DNA of 64,000 nucleotides, from contig NZ_BOPH01000143.1 of NCBI RefSeq assembly GCF_016863655.1, positions 1 to 64,000 on the forward strand. The letters are read 5' to 3'. Both the position numbers and the translations under genes were made by a program. Positions within the stretch are counted from its first letter, which is position 1. Every line of letters starts with the position of its first letter. Below are positions 17,387-26,503 of this stretch, one piece after another. This DNA is from Virgisporangium ochraceum. GTDB taxonomy: Bacteria > Actinomycetota > Actinomycetes > Mycobacteriales > Micromonosporaceae. A model generated the notes under the pieces. It was not told the DNA's origin. It searched no databases and saw nothing but the letters and a program-made list of their open reading frames with translations.

Positions 17387-18262
17387 CTACTCCTCCTCGG
17401 AGGTCGTCTCGTCGGAGGTAGAGGTCTCCTCGGTCGTGCCGGGGTTGTCCGTCGCGCGGGCGCGGGCGTCGGAGTCCTCGGCCGGCGCCGGCGGCGGGTC
17501 GTCCTTCTTCGCCGGTGCCGGCGACACCGCGACCGCCGGTGCGGTGTCCTCGGCCTTCTTCGCCGAGCCGTCGAGCAGCGCGTCGAGGGCGGCACCGGTG
17601 ATGCGGCGGAACGTGCGGCCGGCCTTGCGCCGGTCGAGCACCGCGACCTCGAACTGGTGCCGCGGAATGTCGCGCTTGTTGCCGCCCTCGCCACCGACGC
17701 TCGACAACGCGTCGACAGCCATCGTCAGCGCCTCGGTGAGGCTCATGTCGGAGTTGTGCCGCTCGCGCACCACGTTGAGCACCGGCTCGGCCTGGCCGCC
17801 GATGACCAGGAAGCCCTTCTCGGTCTGCACCGACCCGTCGAAGTTGTTGCGGTACAGCTCGTCGCGGTCGGGCGTGCGGCCCACCTCGGCGACGCAGATC
17901 TCCACCTCGAACGGCTTCGTCTGGTCGGTGAAGATCGCGCCCAGGTTCTGCGCGTAGGCGTTGGCCAGCGCCCGGCCGGTGACGTCCCGCCGGTCGTAGG
18001 AGTAGCCGCGCAGGTCGGCGAGCCGCACACCGAAGGCGCGCAGTGTCTCGAACTCGTTGTAGCGGCCGACCGCGCAGAAGCCGATGCGGTCGTAGATCTC
18101 CGAGATCTTGTGCAGCGCCGTCGACACGTTCTCGGTGACCAGCAGCACGCCGCCCTCGTAGCTCAACACGATCGCGGCCCGGCTCCGGGCGATGTTCTTG
18201 CGGGCGTACTCAGAGCGGTCCCGCATCACCTGCTCGGGTGATGCGTAGAACTGCATAGCCAC
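17387..18262 (-). CDS. prcA: Proteasome subunit alpha
   Basis: 291 aa, the outer ring subunit of the bacterial 20S proteasome. The N-terminus MAMQFYASPEQVMRDRSEYA is the gate segment typical of actinobacterial PrcA. ARSRAAIVLSYEGGVLLVTEN and GFCAVGRYNEFETLR follow. The C-terminal 50-60 residues are an acidic, serine/threonine-rich tail, as in other actinomycetes. There is no catalytic threonine, as expected. The GTG start at 18262 has AAGGAG 10 nt upstream. It is the last gene of dop-pup-prcB-prcA and converges on the PAP2 gene with 3 nt between. Confidence 0.96.
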   Translation of the reverse strand: MAMQFYASPEQVMRDRSEYARKNIARSRAAIVLSYEGGVLLVTENVSTALHKISEIYDRIGFCAVGRYNEFETLRAFGVRLADLRGYSYDRRDVTGRALANAYAQNLGAIFTDQTKPFEVEICVAEVGRTPDRDELYRNNFDGSVQTEKGFLVIGGQAEPVLNVVRERHNSDMSLTEALTMAVDALSSVGGEGGNKRDIPRHQFEVAVLDRRKAGRTFRRITGAALDALLDGSAKKAEDTAPAVAVSPAPAKKDDPPPAPAEDSDARARATDNPGTTEETSTSDETTSEEE

Positions 18263-18313
18263 CGGTGGGGTTCTCCTTAGCTCACGGAGGATGGACGGGT
18301 CAGGCTGCGCCGA

Positions 18314-19141
18314 TCAGATGGAACGGGCCTCGACGATCTCGTGGGCGAGTGCGGCCACCTGCTCCTCGGGCACCCGCTGGGCGCCCTCGGCGGTCGCCGT
18401 CATGACCACCGGGTAGATCTTGCGGATCAGGTCGGGGCCACCGGTGGCGGTGTCGTCGTCGGCGGCGTCGTAAAGCGCCTCGACGGCGGCACGGATCGCC
18501 TCCTCGGCCGTCATGCCGCGCTTGTGCAGCTTCTTCAGCGACGACTTCGCGAACAACGAGCCGGAGCCGATGCCCTCGTAGTCGGTCTCCTCGTAGACCC
18601 CACCGACCACGTCGAAGCTGAAGATGCGACCGGCCTTGGCGGGATCCTGCGCGTCGAGGTCGAACCCGGCGAACAGCGGCACCACGGCGAGGCCCTGCAT
18701 GGCCGCGGCCAGGTTGTTGCGGATCATCGTGGCGAGCCGGTTGGCCTTGCCGTCGAGCGAGAGCATCGCGCCCTCGATCTTCTCGTAGTGCTCCAGCTCC
18801 ACCTGGAACAGCCGGATGACCTCCAGGCCGATGCCGGCGGTACCGGCCATACCGACGAGGGAGTACACGTCGGCGGCGTAGACCTTCTCGATCTCCCGGT
18901 TGGCGATCATGTGGCCGGCGGTGGCGCGCCGGTCACCCGCCATCAGCACCCCGCCGTCGAAGGTGACCGCGACGACCGTGGTGGCGTGGGTGAGCCCCTC
19001 GGCGGCCATGCCCGGGGGAAGGGGACGGCGGCCGGGCAGCAGCTCGGGCGCGGTACGAGCCAGGTAGTCGACGAACGACGACGACACCGGCGGCGCTACG
19101 TCGGCCGGAAACCGGCGCGGTGGATCGAATCCCGCTGCCAC
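18314..19141 (-). CDS. prcB: Proteasome subunit beta (catalytic), with propeptide
   Basis: 275 aa precursor of the catalytic inner-ring subunit. The first 53 residues are the propeptide. Autocleavage should expose Thr54 in THATTVVAV. Counting Thr54 as Thr1, Asp17 and Arg19 (AGDRR) and Lys33 (NREIEKVY) are all present, so the site is intact. The residue before the scissile bond is alanine, where Mycobacterium has glycine. GSGSLFAKSSLKKL is the conserved late motif. The GTG start at 19141 has AAAGGAG 4 nt upstream. The gene lies 41 nt downstream of pup. Confidence 0.96.
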   Translation of the reverse strand: MAAGFDPPRRFPADVAPPVSSSFVDYLARTAPELLPGRRPLPPGMAAEGLTHATTVVAVTFDGGVLMAGDRRATAGHMIANREIEKVYAADVYSLVGMAGTAGIGLEVIRLFQVELEHYEKIEGAMLSLDGKANRLATMIRNNLAAAMQGLAVVPLFAGFDLDAQDPAKAGRIFSFDVVGGVYEETDYEGIGSGSLFAKSSLKKLHKRGMTAEEAIRAAVEALYDAADDDTATGGPDLIRKIYPVVMTATAEGAQRVPEEQVAALAHEIVEARSI

Positions 19142-19182
19142 GGGGCTCCTTTCAGTTGATCTCTGGGTCGAGCGTGAAGATA

Positions 19183-19401
19183 CTACTGGCCGCCCTTTTG
19201 CACATACCCGCGGACGAACTCCTCGGCGTTCTCCTCGAGCACCGAGTCGATCTCGTCCAGCAGGTCGTCGACATCCTCGGTGAGCTTCTCGTGGCGCTCG
19301 GCCACTTCCGGATTCGCCTCCGGTGCCGGCGCCTCGTCGATCTCCTCGTCCTTGCGGGCCTTGCCCGACTGCGACTGACCGCCCGTGTCTCGCGTGGCCA
19401 T
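19183..19401 (-). CDS. pup: Prokaryotic ubiquitin-like protein Pup
   Basis: 72 aa, disordered N-terminal half (SQSGKARKDEEID) and a helical C-terminal half ending EEFVRGYVQKGGQ. The final residue is Gln, so Dop must deamidate it before PafA can ligate it. The coiled-coil segment around LTEDVDDLLDEIDSVLEEN is the part that docks on the Arc/Mpa N-terminal coils. The ATG at 19401 has GAGGAGG about 10 nt upstream. A long in-frame extension upstream is an antisense-type reading of dop and is not part of the gene. Confidence 0.97.
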   Translation of the reverse strand: MATRDTGGQSQSGKARKDEEIDEAPAPEANPEVAERHEKLTEDVDDLLDEIDSVLEENAEEFVRGYVQKGGQ

Positions 19402-19481
19402 GATGACCGCCCCTCCTCGATCCACCTCAACCGTGTGAGCAAACCTATCTCGCCGCGACCGCGAACCGCGGCCGCGACACC

Positions 19482-20999
19482 TCACCCGCCGGTGAGTGCC
19501 TCCAGAAGGTCCTTCGCCGTGTCGCACCGGTCGAACAGCGCGCCCACGTGCTTGCGGGTGCCCCGCTCGGGCTCCATCATCGGAACCCGCACCAGCGACT
19601 CGCGGCCGATGTCGAAGATCACCGAGTCCCAGCTGGCGGCGACGACCTCGCCGGCGTACTGGGCCAGGCACCGGCCACGGAAGTAGGCGCGGGTGTCCTC
19701 CGGCGGCTCGGTCATCGCCTCGCGCACGGCCTCGTCGTCGAAGAGCCGGTCCATGGACCCGCGCGCGACCAGCCGGTGGTACAGGCCCTTCTCCGGGCGC
19801 ACGTCGGAGTACTGCAGGTCGATGAGCTGCAGTTTCGACGACGCCCAGCCGAGCGACTCGCGCTCGCGGTAGCCGTCGAGCAGCCGCAGCTTCGCGACCC
19901 AGTCGAGCTCCTTGGCGCACAGCATCGGGTCGCGGCCGAGCCGGTCGAGCACGCTCTCCCAGCGGGCCAGCACGTCGAGGGTCACCTCGTCGGCGTCGGC
20001 GCCCAGCCGGTCGTCGACGTAGGCGCGGGCCCGCTCGTAGTAGGCCCACTGCAGGTCGAGGGCGGTCAGGCGGCGCCCGTCACGCAGGCGGATGCGGTGG
20101 GTGAGCGTCGGGTCGTGGCTGACGGCCTTGAGCTCGCTCACCGGGTCGGCGATGCCGAGGTCGGCCGGCAGCACCTTGTCCTCGATCATGGCCAGCACGA
20201 GCGAGGCGCAGCCGACCTTCAGGTAGGTCGAGATCTCGGAGAGGTTCGCGTCGCCGATGATGACGTGCAGCCGCCGGTACTTGTCGGCGTCGGCGTGCGG
20301 CTCGTCGCGGGTGTTGATGATCGGACGCTTGAGCGTGGTCTCCAGGCCGACCTCGACCTCGAAGAAGTCGGCCCGCTGGGAGATCTGGAAGCCCGGCGTC
20401 GACCCGTCCTGCCCGATGCCGACCCGGCCGGCGCCGCAGACGATCTGCCGCGTGACGAAGAACGGCGTCAGGTGCATGACGATGTCGGCGAACGCCGTCT
20501 GCCGCTTCATCAGGTAGTTCTCGTGGGTGCCGTAGCTGGCGCCCTTGTTGTCGGTGTTGTTCTTGTACAGGTGGATCGGCTGGGTGCCGGGGATGGTGGC
20601 GGCGCGGCGGGCGGCCTCGGCCATCACCCGCTCCCCCGCCTTGTCCCACAGCACGAGGTCGCGCGGGTTGGTGACCTCGGGCGTGGAGTACTCCGGGTGC
20701 GCGTGGTCGACGTAGAGGCGGGCGCCGTTGGTCAGTATCACGTTCGCCAGGCCGAGATCCTCGTCGGCGAGCGCCTCCGCGGGGTCGTACAACGCGCCCG
20801 AGTAGGTGAACCCGCGGGCGTCGCGCAGCGGCGACTCCTCCTCGTAGTCCCACCGCGCGCGGCCGTTGCGCGACAGCTCGGGCCGGGCGCCGTAGGCGTT
20901 GACCACCTGCGACGAGGTGACCATCGGGTTGGCGCCGGGGTTACCCGGTACGGAAATGCCGTATTCGACCTCGGAACCCATGACCCGCCGCACACTCAT
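19482..20999 (-). CDS. dop: Pup deamidase/depupylase Dop
   Basis: 505 aa. Dop converts the C-terminal Gln of Pup to Glu and can remove Pup from substrates. It shares the PafA fold. The glutamate-containing start reads MGSEVEYGIS, and NGARLYVDHAHPEYSTPE holds the Dop-type histidine and aspartate. NNTDNKGASYGTHENYL is the Dop-specific loop region. The ATG at 20999 follows a TAGGCT box by 7 nt with no Shine-Dalgarno. An internal ATG six codons later (MGSEVEYG) is a possible alternative. It is the first gene of dop-pup-prcB-prcA. Confidence 0.96.
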   Translation of the reverse strand: MSVRRVMGSEVEYGISVPGNPGANPMVTSSQVVNAYGARPELSRNGRARWDYEEESPLRDARGFTYSGALYDPAEALADEDLGLANVILTNGARLYVDHAHPEYSTPEVTNPRDLVLWDKAGERVMAEAARRAATIPGTQPIHLYKNNTDNKGASYGTHENYLMKRQTAFADIVMHLTPFFVTRQIVCGAGRVGIGQDGSTPGFQISQRADFFEVEVGLETTLKRPIINTRDEPHADADKYRRLHVIIGDANLSEISTYLKVGCASLVLAMIEDKVLPADLGIADPVSELKAVSHDPTLTHRIRLRDGRRLTALDLQWAYYERARAYVDDRLGADADEVTLDVLARWESVLDRLGRDPMLCAKELDWVAKLRLLDGYRERESLGWASSKLQLIDLQYSDVRPEKGLYHRLVARGSMDRLFDDEAVREAMTEPPEDTRAYFRGRCLAQYAGEVVAASWDSVIFDIGRESLVRVPMMEPERGTRKHVGALFDRCDTAKDLLEALTGG

Positions 21000-21005
21000 G
21001 CATGA

Positions 21006-21011
21006 AGCCTA
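21006..21011 (-). promoter_or_regulatory. Putative -10 box (TAGGCT) of leaderless dop
   Basis: TAGGCT on the minus strand ends 7 nt before the dop ATG. It is the likely promoter of the dop-pup-prcB-prcA operon. No clear -35 box is seen. Confidence 0.5.
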
Positions 21012-21070
21012 GTCCAGTCGGCGGTTACTGCCCGACACCGCCTCGATGCGGTTGCATCGAATGAGGGGTG

Positions 21071-22651
21071 TCAGGGGCGCCGGGTCGCGAGTTCCGCGTC
21101 GTCGCGGTCACTGTCATCACGGCCGTCCTGTTCCGGCAGGTCGACGGCGGGACCGGTGGTGGCGACGGCCGTGACCACCGGGACCGACAGCCGCCAGACC
21201 AGCCACGCCAGGCCGGCGAGGCCGACAACCAGCATCAGCGTCGGCAGGGCCGAGCCGACCACCGGGTGCCAGCCCCGGCTGAGCGGCCACAGCGACACCA
21301 GGCCGATCTTGCCGTAGTCGGGCAGGCCGCTGCGCCAGCGCACCATCGCCCACAGCATGCTGAACACGTGGAACGGCACGACGGTGACCAGCAGGAGCCG
21401 GGTCAGTGACCGGCCGGCCCGCTCCGGCAGTCCGCGCTCCTCGAGCACCCACGCCGCGAAGATCATGACCCCGACGAGACCGGGCAGCATGTACCGCCCC
21501 TGGGTGACGAAGCCGGTCTCGTTGAGGAACCACCACTGCAGGAACGTGGGGATGCCGGTGGCGCCGAACACGAGCACCGCCAGCCGCCAGCGGTCGGTCC
21601 AGTGGCCGAACGCGGCACCGAACACCAGCAGCGCGCCGGCGGCCATGTGCCAGACCACGTACATCGAGCCGGGCAGGTAGATGTCGAGCCAGCTGAACAC
21701 GCCGACGAGTTGCTTGGCCCACTCGCCCCAGTAGTGCATGACGTACACGAGGGCCTGGCCGCGCTCGAACGTCACCGGCTGGCGGAACGCCGAGCCCATG
21801 TCGGTGCCCTTGAACGCCAGCGTGTACCCGACGTTGACCAGCCCGGCGAGCACGACCCCGCCGATCCACAGGCGGGCCGCCGTCGATGCCCACAGCCGCA
21901 GCAGGATCTCGCGACGGAACGGGACGAACAGGGCGACCGCGCCGAAGAACAGGTACACCAGGCCGGTGGGGCGCAGCGAGGCGAGCAGCACCGCGCTGGT
22001 GCCGGCGAGCACGAGCAGCCCGCGCGGCACGGTGTCGAGCCGGCCGAGCAGCAGCGGGATGAGCGCGGTGAACAGGCCGACGCCGGCGGCGATCTCCAGG
22101 CCGTTCGGGTTCACGGCGCCGAAGAAGTGCAGCGCCATCGGGGTGACCGCGACCAGCAGGCCGGCGAGCATGAGCCGGCGCCGGAAGTAGGTGACGATCG
22201 TGACCACGGAGGCGGCGAGCAGGGCGGCGGCGCCGGCGCCGGTGAGCAGCCGGGCCAGCAGCACCCCGGACCAGCCGGGGAACAGCTTCAGCGGCACGCC
22301 GACCACCGCGTAGTAGCCGGGGTGGTAGCGGCCGGCGCCGGTGCCGACCCGCACGGTGGTGGCGTCGGAGGTGGGCTCGGGCGCGCAGGAGGCGGGCATG
22401 CCCGGCTTGAACTGCCAGCACGGCTCGTCGGGCACCACGAGGCCGCGGGGCACCCGGACGAACGCGCCGCTGCCGCGCACGGCGTTGGCCGGTTCGGGTG
22501 CGAGGTCGCCGTTCCAGATGCCGACGGCGCGGTAGATGTGGTCGTGCTCGTCGGCGGAGCCGTCGTACGGGGCGGCCAGCGCCCAGCCGCCGATCATCAG
22601 GAAGAACGCGGCGAACGCGAGGAGCCACAGGCGTACGCCCCGGAACGGCAT
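21071..22651 (-). CDS. DUF2142-type polytopic membrane protein (copy 2)
   Basis: 526 aa with about ten hydrophobic segments. PYDGSADEHDHIYRAVG in the first outer loop, RYHPGYYAVVGVP and NPNGLEIAAG correspond one-to-one to the copy at 1058-2734 (PYDGAYDEHDHVIRAAG, HYNPFYYAIVGWP, NPNGLEIASS). The C-terminal 35 residues are acidic and unconserved. It is probably a GT-C-like or related membrane enzyme of glycan assembly, with no proven activity. It is the last gene of the seven-gene minus-strand operon, 3 nt after the upstream stop. Confidence 0.85.
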   Translation of the reverse strand: MPFRGVRLWLLAFAAFFLMIGGWALAAPYDGSADEHDHIYRAVGIWNGDLAPEPANAVRGSGAFVRVPRGLVVPDEPCWQFKPGMPASCAPEPTSDATTVRVGTGAGRYHPGYYAVVGVPLKLFPGWSGVLLARLLTGAGAAALLAASVVTIVTYFRRRLMLAGLLVAVTPMALHFFGAVNPNGLEIAAGVGLFTALIPLLLGRLDTVPRGLLVLAGTSAVLLASLRPTGLVYLFFGAVALFVPFRREILLRLWASTAARLWIGGVVLAGLVNVGYTLAFKGTDMGSAFRQPVTFERGQALVYVMHYWGEWAKQLVGVFSWLDIYLPGSMYVVWHMAAGALLVFGAAFGHWTDRWRLAVLVFGATGIPTFLQWWFLNETGFVTQGRYMLPGLVGVMIFAAWVLEERGLPERAGRSLTRLLLVTVVPFHVFSMLWAMVRWRSGLPDYGKIGLVSLWPLSRGWHPVVGSALPTLMLVVGLAGLAWLVWRLSVPVVTAVATTGPAVDLPEQDGRDDSDRDDAELATRRP

Positions 22652-22654
22652 GGC

Positions 22655-23776
22655 TCAACGACCTCCGGAGTCGGTGGTGGTGTCGGTGTCGGCGGCGGGC
22701 GTGCTCTCCCGGTCACCCGTGGGCCGGTCCTCGGCGACGACACTGACCGGCGGGACGACCTCGCCCTCGGCGGACGCCATCGTGCGCTTGATCGCCGCGC
22801 GGGCCGCGCGGACCTCGCCCAGCCCGCTGAGCGCGGCGATCGTCGCCGCGATCAGCTCACCGACGGTGAAGATCAGGCGGGACGCGAGCGCGATGCCGGT
22901 CGCGGTACCCAGCGGGACGTACGGCGCCAGCGCGGCGACGATGACCGACTCGCGGGCGCCGATGCCCGACGGGGCCAGGAACGCGACGATGCCGGCGGTG
23001 ATCGCCAGCGCGATCGCGCCGATGCAGCGGAACACGCCGCCGATGCCGGGCGCGGCGGTGGCGTTGGCCAGCAGCCACAGGTGGATGCCGAAGAACGTCC
23101 AGCCGAGGCTGCTCCACAGCACGATCATGCCGACGGCCGACCAGCTGATCGGCTCGCCGAGCGGCGACCGCTTCACGACCTTCAGGAACAGGTTGATCAT
23201 GAAGGTGAGCACGCGCGGGTGGGCGCACACCAGGGCGACCGGCACCATCGCGGCGATCGCGATCGTCACGGCGCGGTCGATGTCGAACAGCACCGGCAGG
23301 CCGAACAGTCCCAGCAGGAACGCCGCGACCGTCGACAGCCCGACGACCAGCAGCGACGCGACGATGACCCGCGGGCGCTGCAGCTTGGCGCGCCGGCCCA
23401 GCTCCATCTGCAGCACGAAGCTCCAGATGCTGCCCGGCACGTACTTGCCCAGCAGGCCGATCAGGTAGATCTGGCTGGTGGTGCGCACGCTCACCCGGTG
23501 CCCGACGTCGCGCAGCGCGGCCTGGTAGGCCAGCGTCTGCGCGAAGAGCCCGGCGAGCACCATCACACCGGAGAGAACGATGGACGGCCAGGCCAGTGAT
23601 GCGATGGTGGCCCGCACCTCCGACCACTGGTCGATCGTGGTGTAGGTGACGAACCCGAGCACGGCGGCGGTGAACACCACCCGCACGGCGATCATCAGGA
23701 ACCGGCGGAGTCCGCTCGGTTTCGGCGCCGGTGCGGCCGCCACCTCGTCGACGCCGGGCGTCGCCACGCTCGTCAC
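22655..23776 (-). CDS. UPF0104 / lysylphosphatidylglycerol-synthase-TM-type membrane protein
   Basis: 373 aa with about eight hydrophobic segments. LIGLLGKYVPGSIWSF and FLAPSGIGARESVI are the two conserved motifs of the UPF0104 family, the membrane half of MprF-like flippases. Members without the synthase domain are often found with glycosyltransferases and are thought to assist lipid-linked sugar handling. The tail of about 50 residues is hydrophilic and Asp/Thr-rich. The GTG start at 23776 shares GTGA with the upstream glycosyltransferase stop. The frame is open further upstream only as an overlap reading of that gene. Confidence 0.85.
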   Translation of the reverse strand: MTSVATPGVDEVAAAPAPKPSGLRRFLMIAVRVVFTAAVLGFVTYTTIDQWSEVRATIASLAWPSIVLSGVMVLAGLFAQTLAYQAALRDVGHRVSVRTTSQIYLIGLLGKYVPGSIWSFVLQMELGRRAKLQRPRVIVASLLVVGLSTVAAFLLGLFGLPVLFDIDRAVTIAIAAMVPVALVCAHPRVLTFMINLFLKVVKRSPLGEPISWSAVGMIVLWSSLGWTFFGIHLWLLANATAAPGIGGVFRCIGAIALAITAGIVAFLAPSGIGARESVIVAALAPYVPLGTATGIALASRLIFTVGELIAATIAALSGLGEVRAARAAIKRTMASAEGEVVPPVSVVAEDRPTGDRESTPAADTDTTTDSGGR

Positions 23777-24507
23777 CTCTGCCCCCCGTTGGTCCCGACT
23801 GCCCGCTCGAGCGCCCGGCGCCGTTTGCGCAGGGCGAGTGTGCCGGTGAACATGTTGACCACGTCGCCGGCCCGGATCCGGGTGCGGTGCCCGGACTCCC
23901 GCAGCCGCACCGGCACCTCGACCACCGGGATCCCGGCCAGGTCGGCCGCGAACGCGATCTCGGTGGTGATGAGGAAGCCGCTCTCGCGCAGGTCGGGCTG
24001 CAGCGTCCGGGCCCACTCGCCGTCCATGACGTAGGTGCCCTGCGGGTCGGCGGTGCGCATGCCGAGCACGACCCGGCGCAGGATCCGCAGGCCGCCGGTC
24101 AGCGTGTTGCGCAGCAGCGAGCGCAGCACCACCGACTCCGGGTGCGCCTTGGAGCCGATCACGATCGTGCGCTCCGGAAAGCCCATGCGCTCGAACGCGT
24201 CGAGCTCGTCGAAGCCGAAGGGCAGGTCGTCGGCGGTGAACACGATGGTGCGGCCGGTGGTGGCGGCGATGCCCTCGCGCAGCGCGTGGCCGAGTCCCCG
24301 CGCCGTGGTGATCACCCGCAGCGTCGGACCGGTGTGGGGCCAGCTGGCCGCGACGTCGGCCAGGATCTCGATGGTGCCGTCGCGCGACCCGTTCTCGGCG
24401 ACGATGATCTCCCCGTCGAGGTCGGTGAGCCGCTTGGCGATCTCCTCGAGGGAGTTCTGGATCACGGCCGCACTGTTGTGCGCGGGGATGATGTAGCTGA
24501 CCTTCAC
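23773..24507 (-). CDS. Family 2 glycosyltransferase, polyprenyl-phosphate type
   Basis: 244 aa. SYIIPAHNSAAVIQNSLEEI, VAENGSRDGT and FTADDLPFG give the GT-A nucleotide and metal sites. ADPQGTYVMDGEW and RESGHRTRIRAGDVVNM are typical of DPM/DolP-glucosyltransferase-like proteins. There is no membrane domain. The start is the GTG at 24507, overlapping the stop of the upstream polytopic gene (GTGA). Genes on both sides are joined by four-base overlaps, so the operon is tightly coupled. Confidence 0.88.
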   Translation of the reverse strand: MKVSYIIPAHNSAAVIQNSLEEIAKRLTDLDGEIIVAENGSRDGTIEILADVAASWPHTGPTLRVITTARGLGHALREGIAATTGRTIVFTADDLPFGFDELDAFERMGFPERTIVIGSKAHPESVVLRSLLRNTLTGGLRILRRVVLGMRTADPQGTYVMDGEWARTLQPDLRESGFLITTEIAFAADLAGIPVVEVPVRLRESGHRTRIRAGDVVNMFTGTLALRKRRRALERAVGTNGGQR

Positions 24508-26459
24508 TGGGTCTCCCACGGTGCCTTGAACACCCGGAAGGGGGCGCCGGGTCGCTCTGCGGCCACCTGGACCCACCCCTGTGCGGTGAGGTCGGCGGCG
24601 ATGGTCACGTCGGTCTGCTCGTCGGAGCGGACGACGATGTAGTCGGCGCCGTAGCGACGCGCGAGGTCGGCGAGCTGGACCGCGTTGACCGACCGCCAGC
24701 CGTACGAGCCGCACTCGGCGAAGCCGCCGATGGCCTCCATGCGGCTGCGGTACTCGTGCCACGCCGCGCCGCCGTACGGGGCCAGCTTGCAGTCGAGCAC
24801 CACCCCGCGCTGGGTGGCGATGCGCACCCGCGTGTTCGACGGCGGCATGAGCAGCTGCTCCCCCGGCGGGACGACCTTGCGCACCTCCTCGCCCCAGGCG
24901 CTGAGCGCGGGGTAGGGGAAGAAGCGCGGGTCGAACGTGCGCACCGCGAACTGGTTGCCGGCGATGCCGGCGAGCACCAGAACGAGGATGCCGGCGCCGA
25001 CCGACGCCTGCGCCAGCCACTGCGGCCTGGTCCACCGGCGCTCCGGCACCAGGCCGGGCACCGTCTGCACGACGACCGCGGCCAGCAGGAACAGCCCGGC
25101 GACGAACAGCCACGGCACCGAGGTGACCTCGTTGCGCTCGCGCCACCAGTTGAACTCGCCGGGCAGCGCCCAGTACCCCGACCGCAGCGCGTACGAGCCG
25201 AGGAACAGCGTGGCGGCCATCGTGATCCACCGCCAGCGGACGCTCAGCGGGGCGAACGTCGCGGCGAGCAGGCCCCACACGGCGAACGGGAACAGCTCGA
25301 TCGACAGCCGGTACACGTTGAGGCCCTGTGCGGCGAGCCCGAGCGTCGGCACGTTGAGCCGGTCGGCGAGCACCCCGGCGGTCAGCCCGAGGACCGGCAG
25401 CACCACCACCACGACCCAGCGCAGCAGCTCGCGCCGGCCGATGAACGCGAACGTCAGCAGCGCCATCGAGATGAACGCGATGCCGCCCCAGAAGATGTTG
25501 AACAGCCACGACGTGGCTTCACAGTGGTACGGGATGAGGACGCCGCAGACCTCCTGGAAGTCCTTCAGGTCGCCGGCGACCGGGCGGAGCTTCAGGTTGA
25601 ACACGACGATGCCGACCGTCAGGGCCGACGCGCCGACGAGCCACCACTCGATCCGGCGCCGGAACACGGCGAACGCCGTGGCCAGCAGCAGCATCAGCAC
25701 CAGCGCGACGACGCCGTGCTGCACGTGGGCCAGCGCCGTGGCGACCCCGGCCGCGGCGGCGAGCCGGTGCCGGCCGACCAGCAGCGCGGCGGCGCACAGG
25801 TAGAGCAGGTTGCCGCCGAGGGCGTTGGGCAGCGCGGTGGCGTAGAACTGAACCCCGGAGCCGAGCACGTACAGCGGGCCGATCGCGGTGACGACCGTGA
25901 CCGCGATGACCGCGAACCACGACACCCGCGGCACCCAGGTGCGGGCGAGCAGCGTGGTGGCGACCCCGAAGGCGGCCATCGTGGCCAGCCAGTAGAGCAC
26001 GTAGACCAGGCCGAGGGTGCCGGTGCTCGCCCCGATGTAGGTGACGATGTCGAACACCCAGTGCGGTTGCGGCGCGTTGTCGAGCGTCCAGTCGCCCTTG
26101 AACGCGTCGGGGTCGGCCCAGCGCATGCCCAGCGGCGACAGCACCGTGTGGTCGCGGTCGCCGGCGTTGTACAGGTACCGCAGGTGCGACATCAGCGCGA
26201 GCAGCAGCGTGCTCGCCGCGGCCTGGGCCGGCCAGCCGAGGAGCCGCTGGGTCCAGGTGCGCGCCGGACCGGCGTCGGCCGCGGCAGCGTCGTCGGCGGG
26301 GTCGCGCGGCTCGGCGTCCGGCGGCGGGTCGAGCCGGCCGGCGGCCGGTTCGGCGCCGTCGGGGTCGGCCCCGTTCGGACCGGTGCCGTTCGGACCTGTG
26401 CCGTTCGGACCGGTGCCGTCGGGGTCTGCGCCCGTGGTGGTCCGGGTGCTCGAGGCCAA
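24504..26459 (-). CDS. Polytopic membrane protein of unknown function with repeat-containing N-terminus
   Basis: 651 aa. The first 65 residues are a hydrophilic tail with tandem GPNGT units. About twelve hydrophobic segments follow, then a soluble C-terminal part of about 120 residues. NAGDRDHTVLSPLGMRW in the first outer loop and MPPSNTRVRIATQRGVVLDCK in the soluble part look family-specific, but I cannot name the family with certainty. A membrane glycan enzyme is suggested by its place between two glycosyltransferases. The start is a TTG at 26459 with purine-rich GAGAGAGAA upstream. Confidence 0.7.
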   Translation of the reverse strand: MASSTRTTTGADPDGTGPNGTGPNGTGPNGADPDGAEPAAGRLDPPPDAEPRDPADDAAAADAGPARTWTQRLLGWPAQAAASTLLLALMSHLRYLYNAGDRDHTVLSPLGMRWADPDAFKGDWTLDNAPQPHWVFDIVTYIGASTGTLGLVYVLYWLATMAAFGVATTLLARTWVPRVSWFAVIAVTVVTAIGPLYVLGSGVQFYATALPNALGGNLLYLCAAALLVGRHRLAAAAGVATALAHVQHGVVALVLMLLLATAFAVFRRRIEWWLVGASALTVGIVVFNLKLRPVAGDLKDFQEVCGVLIPYHCEATSWLFNIFWGGIAFISMALLTFAFIGRRELLRWVVVVVLPVLGLTAGVLADRLNVPTLGLAAQGLNVYRLSIELFPFAVWGLLAATFAPLSVRWRWITMAATLFLGSYALRSGYWALPGEFNWWRERNEVTSVPWLFVAGLFLLAAVVVQTVPGLVPERRWTRPQWLAQASVGAGILVLVLAGIAGNQFAVRTFDPRFFPYPALSAWGEEVRKVVPPGEQLLMPPSNTRVRIATQRGVVLDCKLAPYGGAAWHEYRSRMEAIGGFAECGSYGWRSVNAVQLADLARRYGADYIVVRSDEQTDVTIAADLTAQGWVQVAAERPGAPFRVFKAPWETQ

Positions 26460-26503
26460 GACTCGGTTCTCTCTCTGAGTTGGGGGTGGATAACCGGGTC
26501 AGG

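Noticed and set aside
21602..23599. Plus-strand 665-codon open frame
   Set aside because: It is the antisense shadow of the DUF2142 and UPF0104 genes, with Gln/Arg/His-rich composition.
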